Source of the DNA: Aquabacter sp. L1I39
GTDB taxonomy: Bacteria > Pseudomonadota > Alphaproteobacteria > Rhizobiales > Xanthobacteraceae
NCBI RefSeq assembly: GCF_017742835.1
Contig: NZ_CP072392.1
Location: forward strand, 101,444 to 165,443
Reading direction: 5' to 3'
Length of the DNA stretch: 64,000 nt
Shown in pieces: positions 19,747 through 28,582 of this stretch. The position numbers and the translations under genes were made by a program. The notes beneath the pieces were generated by a model that searched no databases, was not told the origin of the DNA, and saw only the letters and a program-made list of their open reading frames with translations. The stretch's first letter is position 1, and every line of letters starts with the position of its first letter.

Positions 19747-20429
19747 TTTCCGGCTCCGGACCGCCGCCGGGCCGAGACCCACAAGGCCGTTCCGGCCAGG
19801 CCCACGATCATGCCGATGCCGCCCATCACGTCATTGAAGCGTACCCGGCCTTCCGCCGCCTCATAGGCTTCCAGCAGCGGGCGGATCTGGCGGGCCACCG
19901 CCCGGTCCGCTGCTGCGTCCACCAGCCCGGCCAGGACGGCGGTATCGGGCGCGCAGGCGGTGGAGGGCGTAGGCGCGGAGGCAGGGGGAGCCGGCGCTCC
20001 CAACCCGGCCGCCGGCGCAGAGGGAGCAGGGGCAGCGGCAAGGGCGGACGCTGGGTCTGGGGCAGGGGCTGGGGACGCTGGCGCAGCCTCGGCTGGGCCA
20101 AAGCGATCAGCCGCCAGCAGCGCTTCAGCGACATGCCCGTCGCCGGCATTCACCACCACCTCCAGCGCCTGGGGCACGGACGGCCGGAAGGAGAAGCCGC
20201 CTTCCGCATCGGTGACGGTCCGTGCCAGATCGGCGCCACCCGGCGTGCGGAAGATCACCTGGGCCCCCTGCGGCCGCCCACCGCCGATGAAGAAGGCGTA
20301 GCCAGTAACGGCGCCATCCTCCACGGTGGCGAAGACCTTCAGACGATGGGCCAATGCAGGCGCCACCCCGAGCACCACCAGCACCAGGGCCGCGCAGAGG
20401 GCGCGGAAGGCCGGGAAGGCGGCGTTCAC
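19743..20429 (-). CDS. nikL: Nickel transporter auxiliary membrane protein NikL
   Basis: About 228 residues from GTG 20429, chosen because GAGGG lies seven bases upstream. ATG 20450 is an alternative that would overlap nikM. It has a signal segment [19 protein letters not shown], then a beta domain ([23 protein letters not shown]...GGFSFRPS) like the carboxypeptidase-regulatory fold. A long Ala/Pro linker follows, then one C-terminal membrane helix ([16 protein letters not shown]). NikL with NikK replaces the NikN component in NikKMLQO transporters. A histidine directly after the signal peptide could take part in metal capture. Confidence 0.82.
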   Translation of the reverse strand: MNAAFPAFRALCAALVLVVLGVAPALAHRLKVFATVEDGAVTGYAFFIGGGRPQGAQVIFRTPGGADLARTVTDAEGGFSFRPSVPQALEVVVNAGDGHVAEALLAADRFGPAEAAPASPAPAPDPASALAAAPAPSAPAAGLGAPAPPASAPTPSTACAPDTAVLAGLVDAAADRAVARQIRPLLEAYEAAEGRVRFNDVMGGIGMIVGLAGTALWVSARRRSGAGK

Positions 20430-20439
20430 CGGACATCCC

Positions 20440-21132
20440 TCATGGGGCATCCCCGCGAGACGCGAGCACGCTGCCGGACGGCACCGGGGACGGCGCCTCA
20501 GCCCCCCTGTCCTCGGCGACCGGGAGGGGCTGTTCGAGGAAGACCTCCGGCTTGACGGTCTTCAGGAAGGCCACCGCGAAGCCGGTGACCGCGCCCTCGC
20601 CCAGCATCAAGGGCACGTAGGTGAGGAGTATGATACGCGCCGAGGGCACGAATTCGGAACCGGAGAGCGCCAGGGACAATGCCACAAGCCCGGCTGTCCC
20701 GGCCACCGCCGCCGCCGCGCAGGCGCCGCCCACCAGGCCGGCGAGGCCCGGCCGCGCCCGGCGGACGGCGGGCCGCAGAAGAAGGCCGAAGAGAATGCCG
20801 GGGCCGGCAATGTTCACCGCATTCACCCCGAGCGTGGTGAGCCCGCCAAATCCGAACAGCACCGCCTGGAGCGCCAGCCCCGCCACCACCGCCGGCAAGG
20901 TCGCCCAACCGATCATCAGCCCCATGAGGCCGGACAGCAGCAGATGCACGCTGGAGGGGCCCACCGGCACCGCCACCAGCGAGACGCAGAAGAAGGCGGC
21001 GGAGAGCAGCGCCACCTTGGGTATGTCCTCTTCCCGCAAGCGCCGCAGCGCCACCGCAAGCCCCGCCACCGCAAGCCCGCCGCCCCCCGCGAGGACCGGG
21101 AGCGAGAGCACGCCGTCGGGGATATGCGCCAT
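20440..21132 (-). CDS. nikM: Nickel/cobalt ECF transporter substrate-binding subunit
   Basis: 230 residues starting MAHIPDGVLS. The N-terminal Met-x-His signature of the CbiM/NikM family chelates the Ni or Co ion after loss or exposure of the N-terminus. Further family marks are VPVGPSSVHLLLSGLMGLMIGW and GEGAVTGFAVAFLKTVKPEV. About six to seven hydrophobic helices are present. It lies seven bases after nikK and provides specificity for the importer. Confidence 0.93.
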   Translation of the reverse strand: MAHIPDGVLSLPVLAGGGGLAVAGLAVALRRLREEDIPKVALLSAAFFCVSLVAVPVGPSSVHLLLSGLMGLMIGWATLPAVVAGLALQAVLFGFGGLTTLGVNAVNIAGPGILFGLLLRPAVRRARPGLAGLVGGACAAAAVAGTAGLVALSLALSGSEFVPSARIILLTYVPLMLGEGAVTGFAVAFLKTVKPEVFLEQPLPVAEDRGAEAPSPVPSGSVLASRGDAP

Positions 21133-21139
21133 GGCGGGC

Positions 21140-21946
21140 CTATTTCGCTGTGGTGGGCGCCGCAGGTGCGGCAGGGGCGGGCGGGGCGCTCATGTCGGTT
21201 GCCTTCACCCAGATCAGGGCGCCCAGCTCCACAGCTGCCGGTTTGCCGTCTGGGCCCTTCATGGGCTTGTCGCCATCCACCAGGGCGGCGAAGCCCCACC
21301 AGCCGGCGCGCGGCATGGCATAGGAGAAGACGCCGTTCTGATCGGCCTTGATGACCTGGGTAATGAAGGCCTCGTTGGGCGCCTTGACCGAGCCGTCATT
21401 GACATATTCCACCTCAATCTCGGCGAAGGGCACGGGCTTGCCGTCCTTGCGCACGAGGCCGCGGAAGAGGTTGCCGGTCCAAAGGCCGGTGGGCCGCACC
21501 AGCGGCTCGATCTCCACCGGCAGGCCGACTTTGGCATCCCAGCCCTCGCCGGAGGCGAAGCCGTCCACGAACACTTTGGCATAGTGGACGATGTACTTGT
21601 TCTCCGCCGGCTCCCAATAGGGCTGGGGCTCCACGAAGAAAAGCGCGCCGCCGGGCGCCTTGAGGTCATAGGCCAGCCGCCAAGCCTGCTTGCCGTTCAC
21701 CGTCTGGCTAGCGATCTTGGGCAACAGGTCGGTGACGCCAGCGGCGGTCTTCACACCCACCCGCTTGGGGCGGGCCATGTCCATGGCCGGGCCGCCCTCC
21801 ATGGGATGGGTGAAGACCAGGTCCACGGTCACGGGGCCGCCATCGGGCAGCACGTCCGCAGAGGGCAGGATCTCCTGGAAATGGGCGAAGGCCGCCCCGG
21901 TCCCCAGACAGAGCGCCATTGCCGCGCCGAGCACCCGCCGTGCCAT
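21140..21946 (-). CDS. nikK: Periplasmic nickel transport accessory protein NikK (DUF4198)
   Basis: 268 residues. A signal peptide (RRVLGAAMALCLGTGAAFAH) leads to an exported DUF4198 beta-sandwich with HFQEILPS at the mature N-terminus, FVEPQPYWEPAENKYIVHYAKV in the centre and AMPRAGWWGFAALVDG near the end. The C-terminal tail is Ala/Pro-rich. It is first in the nikKMLQO operon and probably delivers nickel to NikM in the periplasm. A dyad resembling a NikR site lies 17-48 bases upstream of its ATG. Confidence 0.88.
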   Translation of the reverse strand: MARRVLGAAMALCLGTGAAFAHFQEILPSADVLPDGGPVTVDLVFTHPMEGGPAMDMARPKRVGVKTAAGVTDLLPKIASQTVNGKQAWRLAYDLKAPGGALFFVEPQPYWEPAENKYIVHYAKVFVDGFASGEGWDAKVGLPVEIEPLVRPTGLWTGNLFRGLVRKDGKPVPFAEIEVEYVNDGSVKAPNEAFITQVIKADQNGVFSYAMPRAGWWGFAALVDGDKPMKGPDGKPAAVELGALIWVKATDMSAPPAPAAPAAPTTAK

Positions 21947-21962
21947 ATCAGGCTCCCCAAAC

Positions 21963-21994
21963 GATGATCATACGTTTTTGTAAAATCATCATAC
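21963..21994 (-). promoter_or_regulatory. Candidate NikR-type operator upstream of nikKMLQO
   Basis: GATGAT (21963-21968) and ATCATC (21985-21990) form an inverted repeat separated by exactly 16 bases, the half-site spacing of NikR operators. TCATAC, the Escherichia coli NikR half-site, also occurs twice as a direct repeat at 21968-21973 and 21989-21994, 21 bases apart. The site lies in the promoter region of nikK. No nikR gene is in the window, so the regulator is inferred. Confidence 0.55.
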
Positions 21995-22049
21995 TAGGGA
22001 CGCAAGGGGACAGGCGGCACTTTTCGCGCCGCCGCCCAATGGCCCCCAA

Positions 22050-22856
22050 TCAAGTGCGGTAGTCGGGCTCCTCGCGATCGAGAGTGCGCCTCATGCTGGC
22101 GAGGTGAAGGCGGGCGGATTCGGGATCGCCTTCCCGCATCTGGCGTGCGGCGGCGGCGGCAATCTCCGGCTTCACCGGAATGACCGGACGGCCAGTGCCC
22201 AGCGCCAGGCACTGCACCTCGCAGGCCCGCTCAAGATAATAGAGATCGTCCCATGCCTCGGCGATGTTGGGACCCAGCACCATCACGCCGTGATGCTTCA
22301 TGAAGACGATGTCCGCATCCCCCACCGAAGCGGCGATGCGGTCGCCTTCGGTGGCGTCCAGGGCAAGGCCGTTATAGTCCTCGTCCACGACGACGCGGCC
22401 GTAGAATTTCAGCGCCGTCTGGCCGGCATAGATGAGGGGATCGCCGGCGGTCATGCTGAGCGCGGTGGCGTAGGGCATGTGGGTGTGAAAGGCGACCTTG
22501 GCGCGCGGCACGTTCTTGTGCAGGCGGGCATGGATGTAGAAGGCGGTCGCCTCCGGCACGCCTTCCCCGGAGAGCACATTGCCGTGGAAGTCGCACACCA
22601 GGAGGTGGGAGGCCTTCAGTTCCGCGAAGGCATAGCCATAGGGATTGACCAGGAACAGGTCGTCATAGCCGGGAACGACGGCGGAGAAGTGGTTGCAGAT
22701 GCCCTCATGCATGCCGAGGCGGGCCGCAAAACGGAAGCAGGCGGCAAGCTCCACCCGTGCATTCCAGACGGTCTCGCTGTCGAGATCGGGGCGATTGGGC
22801 ACCATTGCGGGGGCGGCGTCGGGCGCGTGGGCGTCCTTGTTCAGGGCATGGGCCAT
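22050..22856 (-). CDS. Class II aldolase/adducin family protein
   Basis: 268 residues. The zinc-aldolase core is visible: GICNHFSAVVPG, HTHMPYATALSM (two metal His) and FMKHHGVMVLG (third metal site). Members cleave or isomerise sugar phosphates such as fuculose-1-phosphate, or decarboxylate related acids. It starts directly after the TetR stop (adjacent at 22856/22857) and is the last gene of the minus-strand catabolic operon starting at hyuA. The substrate is unknown. Confidence 0.9.
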   Translation of the reverse strand: MAHALNKDAHAPDAAPAMVPNRPDLDSETVWNARVELAACFRFAARLGMHEGICNHFSAVVPGYDDLFLVNPYGYAFAELKASHLLVCDFHGNVLSGEGVPEATAFYIHARLHKNVPRAKVAFHTHMPYATALSMTAGDPLIYAGQTALKFYGRVVVDEDYNGLALDATEGDRIAASVGDADIVFMKHHGVMVLGPNIAEAWDDLYYLERACEVQCLALGTGRPVIPVKPEIAAAAARQMREGDPESARLHLASMRRTLDREEPDYRT

Positions 22857-23669
22857 TCAGGTCTCCTCCTTCTTCTTGCGGCGCGGGGTGGATTTCGTCT
22901 CCGGCGCATCCTGCGGTGCGGCGGGCAGCGGCTTTTCCGCCCCGGAGGTGAGATAGGCGAGCACCATGTCCACGATATGCGCCTTGCGCCGCGCAATGTT
23001 CTCCGGCCGTTTCAGGTCGCGGTCGAAGATCATGGACAGGGTATATTTGTTGGACAGGTAGAAATAGCCGAGGCCGGACATGGAGATATAGAGCTCCACC
23101 GGATCGATGCCGGCGCGAAACACCCCTTGCCGCTCCCCCTCCGCCAGGATGGTCTGGATTGAATCCGACAGGCGATTATAGAGCGAGCGGATGATGGGCG
23201 ACTTGGTGATGTGCTTACCGCGATAGAGGTTTTCCGTGTTGAGCATGACGATCACGTCCGGCTCGTCCACGAAAGTCTGGAAAGTGGTCTCGCACAGGCG
23301 CCGCATGGCCTCCACCGGGTCGAGGCCGGTCAGCGGCACGTCGCCCTGGCGGCGGCGCAGGGTCTCATAGGTGCGCTCCAGCACCCGGACATAGAGCTCT
23401 TCCTTGGACCGGAAGTGGTGGTAGAGCAGGTTCTTGCTCACCTTGGCCCGAGCGATGATGGCATCCACCCGCGCCCCGTCATAGCTGCGCCGGGCGAACT
23501 CCGCCTGGGCGGCGGCAAGAATCCGTTCCTGGGTCTGGATGGTGTCGCGCTTGCGCACCGGTTCCCCGGAGGTCGCGGCCGGCTTGCGCTTTCCCTTAGA
23601 CGGGCGCTCGGCCTCGGGGAGGTCCGACGGCGTGTCTGGCGGCTCTTGGGGCATGGCGACGTCCGGCAT
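22857..23669 (-). CDS. TetR/AcrR-family transcriptional regulator
   Basis: 270 residues. A basic, disordered N-terminal extension (~40 residues, SKGKRKPAATSGEP) precedes the TetR HTH: QTQERILAAAQAEFARRSYDGARV followed by IIARAKVSKNLLYHHFRSKEELY. The C-terminal ligand domain ends in another Lys/Arg-rich tail. Gene position inside the hyuAB catabolic operon, and a palindrome of TetR size before hyuA (28442-28455), suggest autoregulation of the operon and of the divergent transporter. The ligand is unknown. Confidence 0.9.
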   Translation of the reverse strand: MPDVAMPQEPPDTPSDLPEAERPSKGKRKPAATSGEPVRKRDTIQTQERILAAAQAEFARRSYDGARVDAIIARAKVSKNLLYHHFRSKEELYVRVLERTYETLRRRQGDVPLTGLDPVEAMRRLCETTFQTFVDEPDVIVMLNTENLYRGKHITKSPIIRSLYNRLSDSIQTILAEGERQGVFRAGIDPVELYISMSGLGYFYLSNKYTLSMIFDRDLKRPENIARRKAHIVDMVLAYLTSGAEKPLPAAPQDAPETKSTPRRKKKEET

Positions 23670-23686
23670 GGTTCAACTCCGCGCCA

Positions 23687-24529
23687 TCATACCGGCATTG
23701 GTCGGGGTGCAACCAAGGGTGCGCACCGTTCCACACAGATGCGTGCGGTTTCCGCGCCATCGCGCTGCCACCAGTCCAGGCGGGAGAAGATCTCCACCTC
23801 GAACGGCCCATCATAGCCGATCTCGTCCAGCACCCGGCGGAAGCCGGCCAAGTCGATCACCCCGTCCCCCACCATGCCCCGATCCTGGTAGAGGTCGCGG
23901 GTGGGCACCAGCCAGTCGCACAGATGGAAGGTGAGGATGCGCTCCGGCCCTGCCCGGCGCAGGCCGTCGGGGAAATCCGGGTCCCACCAGCAATGATAGA
24001 CATCCGCCACCAGCCCCGTCCCGGCGCCGAGCTCGTCCATCAGGTCCAGGCAGGCGCGGGTGGTGTTGAGGCAGGACCGCTCGGCCGCATACATGGGATG
24101 GAGCGGCTCCAACCCCAGATCCACGCCGCAGGCGCGGGCATGAGGCAGCAAGGTGTGCAGCGCATCGGCCACGCGGGCGCGGGCGGCGGACAGGTGCTTC
24201 TCGCACGTGGCGAGCCCGCCGGGCACCACCACCAGGCACTTGGCGCCGATCTCGGCGGCGGCGTCCAGCCGGCGGCGGTTCTCGTCGAGCGCGGCGGAAA
24301 AAGCCGTCGTGTCGGTCAGGTTGACCCAGGCGGTGGTGCACAGGCAAGGCACAAACAGACCGGCATCGCGGATGAGCCGCGCGGCGGCCGGCGCGCCGAT
24401 GCCCTCCAGATATCGCGTCCACACGCCAATGCCACCGACCCCCAATCGGGCATAGACATCCACCGCCTGCGCCAGGGTCAGGTCGCGGGTGGTGATCTGG
24501 TTGATGGCGAAGCGCGAGAGCGCAGTCAT
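23687..24529 (-). CDS. Sugar phosphate isomerase/epimerase (xylose-isomerase-like TIM barrel)
   Basis: 280 residues of the AP-endonuclease-2-like TIM-barrel family. Metal-site segments are visible: LGLEPLHPMYAAERS, DVYHCWWDPDF, FHLCDWLVPTRD and FEVEIFSRLDWW. The family includes tagatose/psicose epimerases, hydroxypyruvate isomerase and inosose dehydratases. The start overlaps the 3' end of hyuB by four bases, so it is in the same operon and likely rearranges the product of the HyuAB step. The substrate is undetermined. Confidence 0.87.
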   Translation of the reverse strand: MTALSRFAINQITTRDLTLAQAVDVYARLGVGGIGVWTRYLEGIGAPAAARLIRDAGLFVPCLCTTAWVNLTDTTAFSAALDENRRRLDAAAEIGAKCLVVVPGGLATCEKHLSAARARVADALHTLLPHARACGVDLGLEPLHPMYAAERSCLNTTRACLDLMDELGAGTGLVADVYHCWWDPDFPDGLRRAGPERILTFHLCDWLVPTRDLYQDRGMVGDGVIDLAGFRRVLDEIGYDGPFEVEIFSRLDWWQRDGAETARICVERCAPLVAPRPMPV

Positions 24530-26295
24530 GCCTGCGCCCCGCGCCGGGCGCTGCGCAATGCCTTGGTCCGCACCTCGTCCACGCGACCGTCGGCGATGAC
24601 GACGGCGAATCCCTCGCGGGCAAAGGCCTCGCTCACCTTGCCGTCGATCACGTCTTCCAGCACACGGGCAGGATCGCGCTCCAGCGGGTCGCCATAGCCG
24701 CCGCCGCCCGCCTGTTCATGGCGCAGCACCGCACCGCGATGGACGGTGCGCGTCACCTTGCTGGCGAGAAGCTCCACCGTGCCAGTCTCGTTCAAGAGGT
24801 TGCGGGAGGGCGCGCCGGGCCCGCCGCCGAACAGGCCATAGGGTTGGTTCAGATAGCGGTCGGCGCGCAGTTGCATCACCGCCTCCTCGGCCAGCAGGCG
24901 ATACTGGCGCACGACGCCGAGCCCGCCCCGGTTGTGGCCGGCCCCACACGAATCGGCCCGCAGGGCATATTCCTCGATCATGAGGGGATAGGTTGCCTCC
25001 ATGATCTCAACCGGCATGTTGGACATGTTCTGGGAGGGATTGGTGACGGCGTCGATGCCATCCTTGGTGGCTCTGCCCCCGAGCGCGCCATTGATCATGT
25101 CCACAACGATGAAGGGCTCGCGCGTCGCCTTGTCGTAGCCGCCGAGGCAGACCACCGAATTGCCCCCCTCCCCGGCCGCGCAGACCCGCTCGGGGACGAT
25201 GGCCGCCAGGGCGCCCAGCACCGTGTCCACCACACGGTAGCCGGTGAGCGCGCGGGCGGCGACGGGCGCGGGGAATTCCGGATTGAGCAGCGAACCCTTG
25301 GGCGCGCTCACATCGATGCAGCGATAGACGCCCGCATTGTTGGGCACGTCCGGATCCAGCACGCAGCGCACCGCCAGATAAGTGGCGGACTTCACGAAGG
25401 ACAAGGTCGAGTTGATGGCGCCCTTCACCTGCGGCGCCGAGCCCTCGAAGTCCACGCCGATCTGGTCGCCCGCCACGGTAATGGTCACATGGATGGGAAT
25501 GGGCGCCTCGTCGAAGCCATCGCCGTCAATGTAATCGGTGAAGCTGTAGCGCCCGTCCGGCCAGCGGGCGAAGGCGCGGCGGGTCAGGCGCTCGCCATAA
25601 TCCAGGAACTCGGCCAGGAAGCGTTCCACCATCTCGATGCCGTAGCGGCCGGTGAGACGCAGGAACTCGCGCTCACCCAGCGCGCAGGTGGCGAGCTGCG
25701 CCTCCAGATCGCCGATTACCAGATCCGGCAGACGCACATTCTTGGAGATGATGTCGAACAAGGTCTTGTTGCGCACCCCCTTGTCGAACAGCTTCAAGGG
25801 CGGAATGCGCAGCCCCTCCTGGAAGATCTCCGTGGAATCCGAGGCGTTCGAGCCAGGCACCCGGCCGCCCACGTCGCAATGGTGGCAGATGACCACCGCA
25901 TAACCCACATGCCGCGCCCCGTCGAAGATGGGCTTGAACATGAAGATGTCCGGCAGATGCATGCCGCCATCATAGGGGTCGTTGAAGATGATCACGTCGC
26001 CGGGATGGAGGTCGTCGCCATAATGGCGCTGGAGCGCCGCCATGGCGTCGGGCACGGCGCCCAGATGCAGCGCCACCGTCTTGGCCTGGGCGAGGATGCG
26101 GCCCTCGGCGTCGCACATGGTGGCGGAATAATCGAGCACGTCGCGCACGATGGGCGAGCGGGCCGTGCGCATAACCGTATAGGCCATGTCATCGACGATG
26201 GATTCGAACGCGCTTTTGAGAACCGCGAAGGTGATGGGATCGAGCGACGCGCTCGGCTGCGGGCTGACGGGCGGTGTCGGCTGGGCGTGGATCAT
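24526..26295 (-). CDS. hyuB: Hydantoinase/oxoprolinase subunit B-type protein
   Basis: 589 residues, the usual HyuB length. Landmarks are DPITFAVLKSAFESIVDDMAYTVMRTARSPIVRDVLDYSA near the N-terminus, the NDPYDGGMHLPD motif and ICHHCDVGGRVPGSNASDSTEIFQEGLRIPP. With HyuA it forms an ATP-dependent hydrolase or carboxylase of cyclic amides or ketones (5-oxoprolinase, N-methylhydantoinase, acetone/acetophenone carboxylase families). The specific reaction cannot be chosen from sequence alone. It lies 11 bases after hyuA. Confidence 0.92.
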   Translation of the reverse strand: MIHAQPTPPVSPQPSASLDPITFAVLKSAFESIVDDMAYTVMRTARSPIVRDVLDYSATMCDAEGRILAQAKTVALHLGAVPDAMAALQRHYGDDLHPGDVIIFNDPYDGGMHLPDIFMFKPIFDGARHVGYAVVICHHCDVGGRVPGSNASDSTEIFQEGLRIPPLKLFDKGVRNKTLFDIISKNVRLPDLVIGDLEAQLATCALGEREFLRLTGRYGIEMVERFLAEFLDYGERLTRRAFARWPDGRYSFTDYIDGDGFDEAPIPIHVTITVAGDQIGVDFEGSAPQVKGAINSTLSFVKSATYLAVRCVLDPDVPNNAGVYRCIDVSAPKGSLLNPEFPAPVAARALTGYRVVDTVLGALAAIVPERVCAAGEGGNSVVCLGGYDKATREPFIVVDMINGALGGRATKDGIDAVTNPSQNMSNMPVEIMEATYPLMIEEYALRADSCGAGHNRGGLGVVRQYRLLAEEAVMQLRADRYLNQPYGLFGGGPGAPSRNLLNETGTVELLASKVTRTVHRGAVLRHEQAGGGGYGDPLERDPARVLEDVIDGKVSEAFAREGFAVVIADGRVDEVRTKALRSARRGAQA

Positions 26296-26306
26296 GGCGG
26301 GCTCCG

Positions 26307-28418
26307 TCAGCTCAGCGTGATGAGGAGATTGTTGTGGGCGTCGACCTCGGCAGTGGCATCCGGCGGGATCACCACCGTGCTGTCCGCTCCTTCCAGGATG
26401 GCCGGGCCGGTGAGGGAGGCCGGGCAGGCACGCCGGTCATAGACCGGGGTCTCCCGCGTGCCCCGCTCGGCGCCGAAATGAACGGTGCGCACGCCGATAG
26501 GCTCCGCCGCCTGAGCCGCTTCCGCGCGGCGCGCCTTGAAGTCCAGCTTGCCGGGCCGCAGCCCCCGCCCGATCAGGCGCAGGCTCACCACCTCGATGGT
26601 GTCCGCGGAGGAGTAGGAATAGATGGCCTCATAGGCGCTGGTGAAGGCGGCCTTGAGAGAGGCCACGTCACCGGCGCGATAGGGCACCGCCAGCGACACT
26701 TCCTGCCCCCGGAAGCGCATGTCGATCTCGGGCGAGAGGCGCACATGGTCCGCCGCGACGCCTTCTTCCTCAAGCGCGCGGCGCGCTTCGTCGGAAAGCT
26801 CGGCCAGCACCGCCTCCACCGCCTCCGTATCCAGCGCGTCGAGCCGACACGGGAAGGGACGGATGAAGTAGCGCTCCACATCCCCCGCCAGCATGCCCAT
26901 GGCGGTGAAGACGCCGGGTGAGGCCGGCACCAGCACGCGGGGCATGGCCAGCAGCCGGGCGATGTCGGCCGCGTGGACCGGCCCTGAACCACCAATGGCC
27001 ACCAGCGTGAAGTCACGCGGGTCAACGCCGCGCTCCACCGTCACCGCGCGGATGGCGCGGGCCATGTTGGCATTCACCACTTCGCGCACGCCATGGGCGG
27101 CGGCTTCCGCGCTGAGGCCGAAGGGGGTACCGAGATCGCGGGACATGGCCGCGCGGGAGGCCTCCACCGACAAGGGCCGCGCCCCGCCAGCGAGGGCGGC
27201 CGGCAGATAGCCGAGCACCAGGTTCGCATCGGTGACGGTCGGCCGCGTGCCGCCAATGCCGTAGCAGACGGGACCGGGATCCGCCCCCGCCGAGACCGGC
27301 CCGACGCGCATCAGCCCGCCTTCGTCCACATAGGCGACGGACCCGGCGCCCGAGCCCACCTCGGCCACGTCCACGGTGGGCACGCTCATCATGTAGCCGC
27401 CGGCCTTGATGAAGCGGCTGGGCGTGGAGATGCCGGCGCGGAACTCGTACTCGCTCACCCGCATCAGTTCGCCCCCTTGCACCAGGGAGGCGGAGGCGGT
27501 GGTGCCGCCCATGTCGAACACCACCAGATCCTTCAGCTCCAAGGCCTCGCCAAGGCGCGAGCCGCCCACCACGCCGGCCGCCCGGCCGGAGGAGATGAAG
27601 AAGACCGGCTTTTCCCGCGCCGTCTGGGAGGAGGCGAGCGCCCCGTTGGAATTGCACACCAGCAAGGGCGCGCTGACACCGGCCGCCGCGAGCCCCTGCT
27701 CCAGGCGCGTCAGATACTGCTCCAGCACCGGCCGCACATAGGCATTCACCACCGTGGTGGAGGTGCGCTCATATTCCTTGGCTTCCGGCAGCACCGAGAC
27801 CGAAGAGGTGATGCGCACCTTCGGGAAGCGTTCCGCCAGCAGCAGCTCTGCGCGGCGCTCATGCACGGGATTGCGGTAGCTGTTGAGGAAGCACAAGGCG
27901 AGCGAGGTCAGCCCCGCCGCCACCAGATCCTCGGCCGCCGCCATCAGTTCCGCCTCGTCGAGGGGAACGAGGATGGTCCCGTCGGCGGCGATGCGCTCTG
28001 TCACCTCGCGGCGATGGCGCCGGGCGACCAGGGGCTGGGGCTTCTCCCATTGCAGGTCGAACATGGACGGGGTCCGCAGGCGGCCGATCTCCAGCACGTC
28101 GCGGAAGCCGCGCGTGGTGATGAGGCCGGTGGGCGCGCCCACCTTCTGGAGCAACGTGTTGGAGCCCACCGTCGTGCCGTGAACCACCTCGGCGATGTCA
28201 GCCGGGTCGAGCCCGGCGTCCGCGATGATGGCCGCCACCCCTTCCAGCACCGCCGCCTCGGGCGCCGCCGGCGTCGAGGACACCTTGCGATGGAAGACGG
28301 CGCCCGCGCCATCGGCGAGGACGAGATCCGTGAAGGTCCCGCCAATGTCGACGCCGATGCGCGCGCCGGACCCGGACGGTGCGCGCCCGTCCGGCGCTGG
28401 GCTCAATGAGACTGCCAC
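26307..28418 (-). CDS. hyuA: Hydantoinase/oxoprolinase subunit A-type protein
   Basis: 703 residues starting at GTG 28418, with GGAGG seven bases upstream. The N-terminal ASKHA ATPase phosphate loop reads RIGVDIGGTFTDLVL. HGTTVGSNTLLQ, VFDMGGTTASASL and GGSGPVHAADIA continue the family pattern to the C-terminal beta domain. It is the ATP-using partner of HyuB. It heads the operon hyuA-hyuB-isomerase-tetR-aldolase and faces the importer genes across a 164-base divergent promoter region. Confidence 0.93.
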   Translation of the reverse strand: MAVSLSPAPDGRAPSGSGARIGVDIGGTFTDLVLADGAGAVFHRKVSSTPAAPEAAVLEGVAAIIADAGLDPADIAEVVHGTTVGSNTLLQKVGAPTGLITTRGFRDVLEIGRLRTPSMFDLQWEKPQPLVARRHRREVTERIAADGTILVPLDEAELMAAAEDLVAAGLTSLALCFLNSYRNPVHERRAELLLAERFPKVRITSSVSVLPEAKEYERTSTTVVNAYVRPVLEQYLTRLEQGLAAAGVSAPLLVCNSNGALASSQTAREKPVFFISSGRAAGVVGGSRLGEALELKDLVVFDMGGTTASASLVQGGELMRVSEYEFRAGISTPSRFIKAGGYMMSVPTVDVAEVGSGAGSVAYVDEGGLMRVGPVSAGADPGPVCYGIGGTRPTVTDANLVLGYLPAALAGGARPLSVEASRAAMSRDLGTPFGLSAEAAAHGVREVVNANMARAIRAVTVERGVDPRDFTLVAIGGSGPVHAADIARLLAMPRVLVPASPGVFTAMGMLAGDVERYFIRPFPCRLDALDTEAVEAVLAELSDEARRALEEEGVAADHVRLSPEIDMRFRGQEVSLAVPYRAGDVASLKAAFTSAYEAIYSYSSADTIEVVSLRLIGRGLRPGKLDFKARRAEAAQAAEPIGVRTVHFGAERGTRETPVYDRRACPASLTGPAILEGADSTVVIPPDATAEVDAHNNLLITLS

Positions 28419-28441
28419 GGTGATGCCTCCGGAATTATTGG

Positions 28442-28455
28442 ACTAAATGGTTAGT
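28442..28455 (-). promoter_or_regulatory. Candidate TetR-type operator in the hyuA/transporter divergent region
   Basis: ACTAA (28442-28446) and TTAGT (28451-28455) form an inverted repeat around ATGG, 24 bases upstream of the hyuA start. Size and spacing fit a TetR-family half-operator pair, and the operon encodes a TetR protein. This assignment is inferred from position. Confidence 0.5.
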
Positions 28456-28582
28456 TATAGGCGGATTTCCCGTCAAGAGATCATGCGCACGAAATGTTTG
28501 CAGATGGTGGCGTAGAAAACGTCTTGCGCATGGAATTGGACCATGTAGTCTCATTTCAAAATCCAGAAGGGGACCACACAGC

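Noticed and set aside
26307..28418. Possible independent plus-strand genes inside hyuA (e.g. 27093-28409)
   Set aside because: Low-complexity His/Gly/Arg translation and full overlap with a well-supported HyuA.
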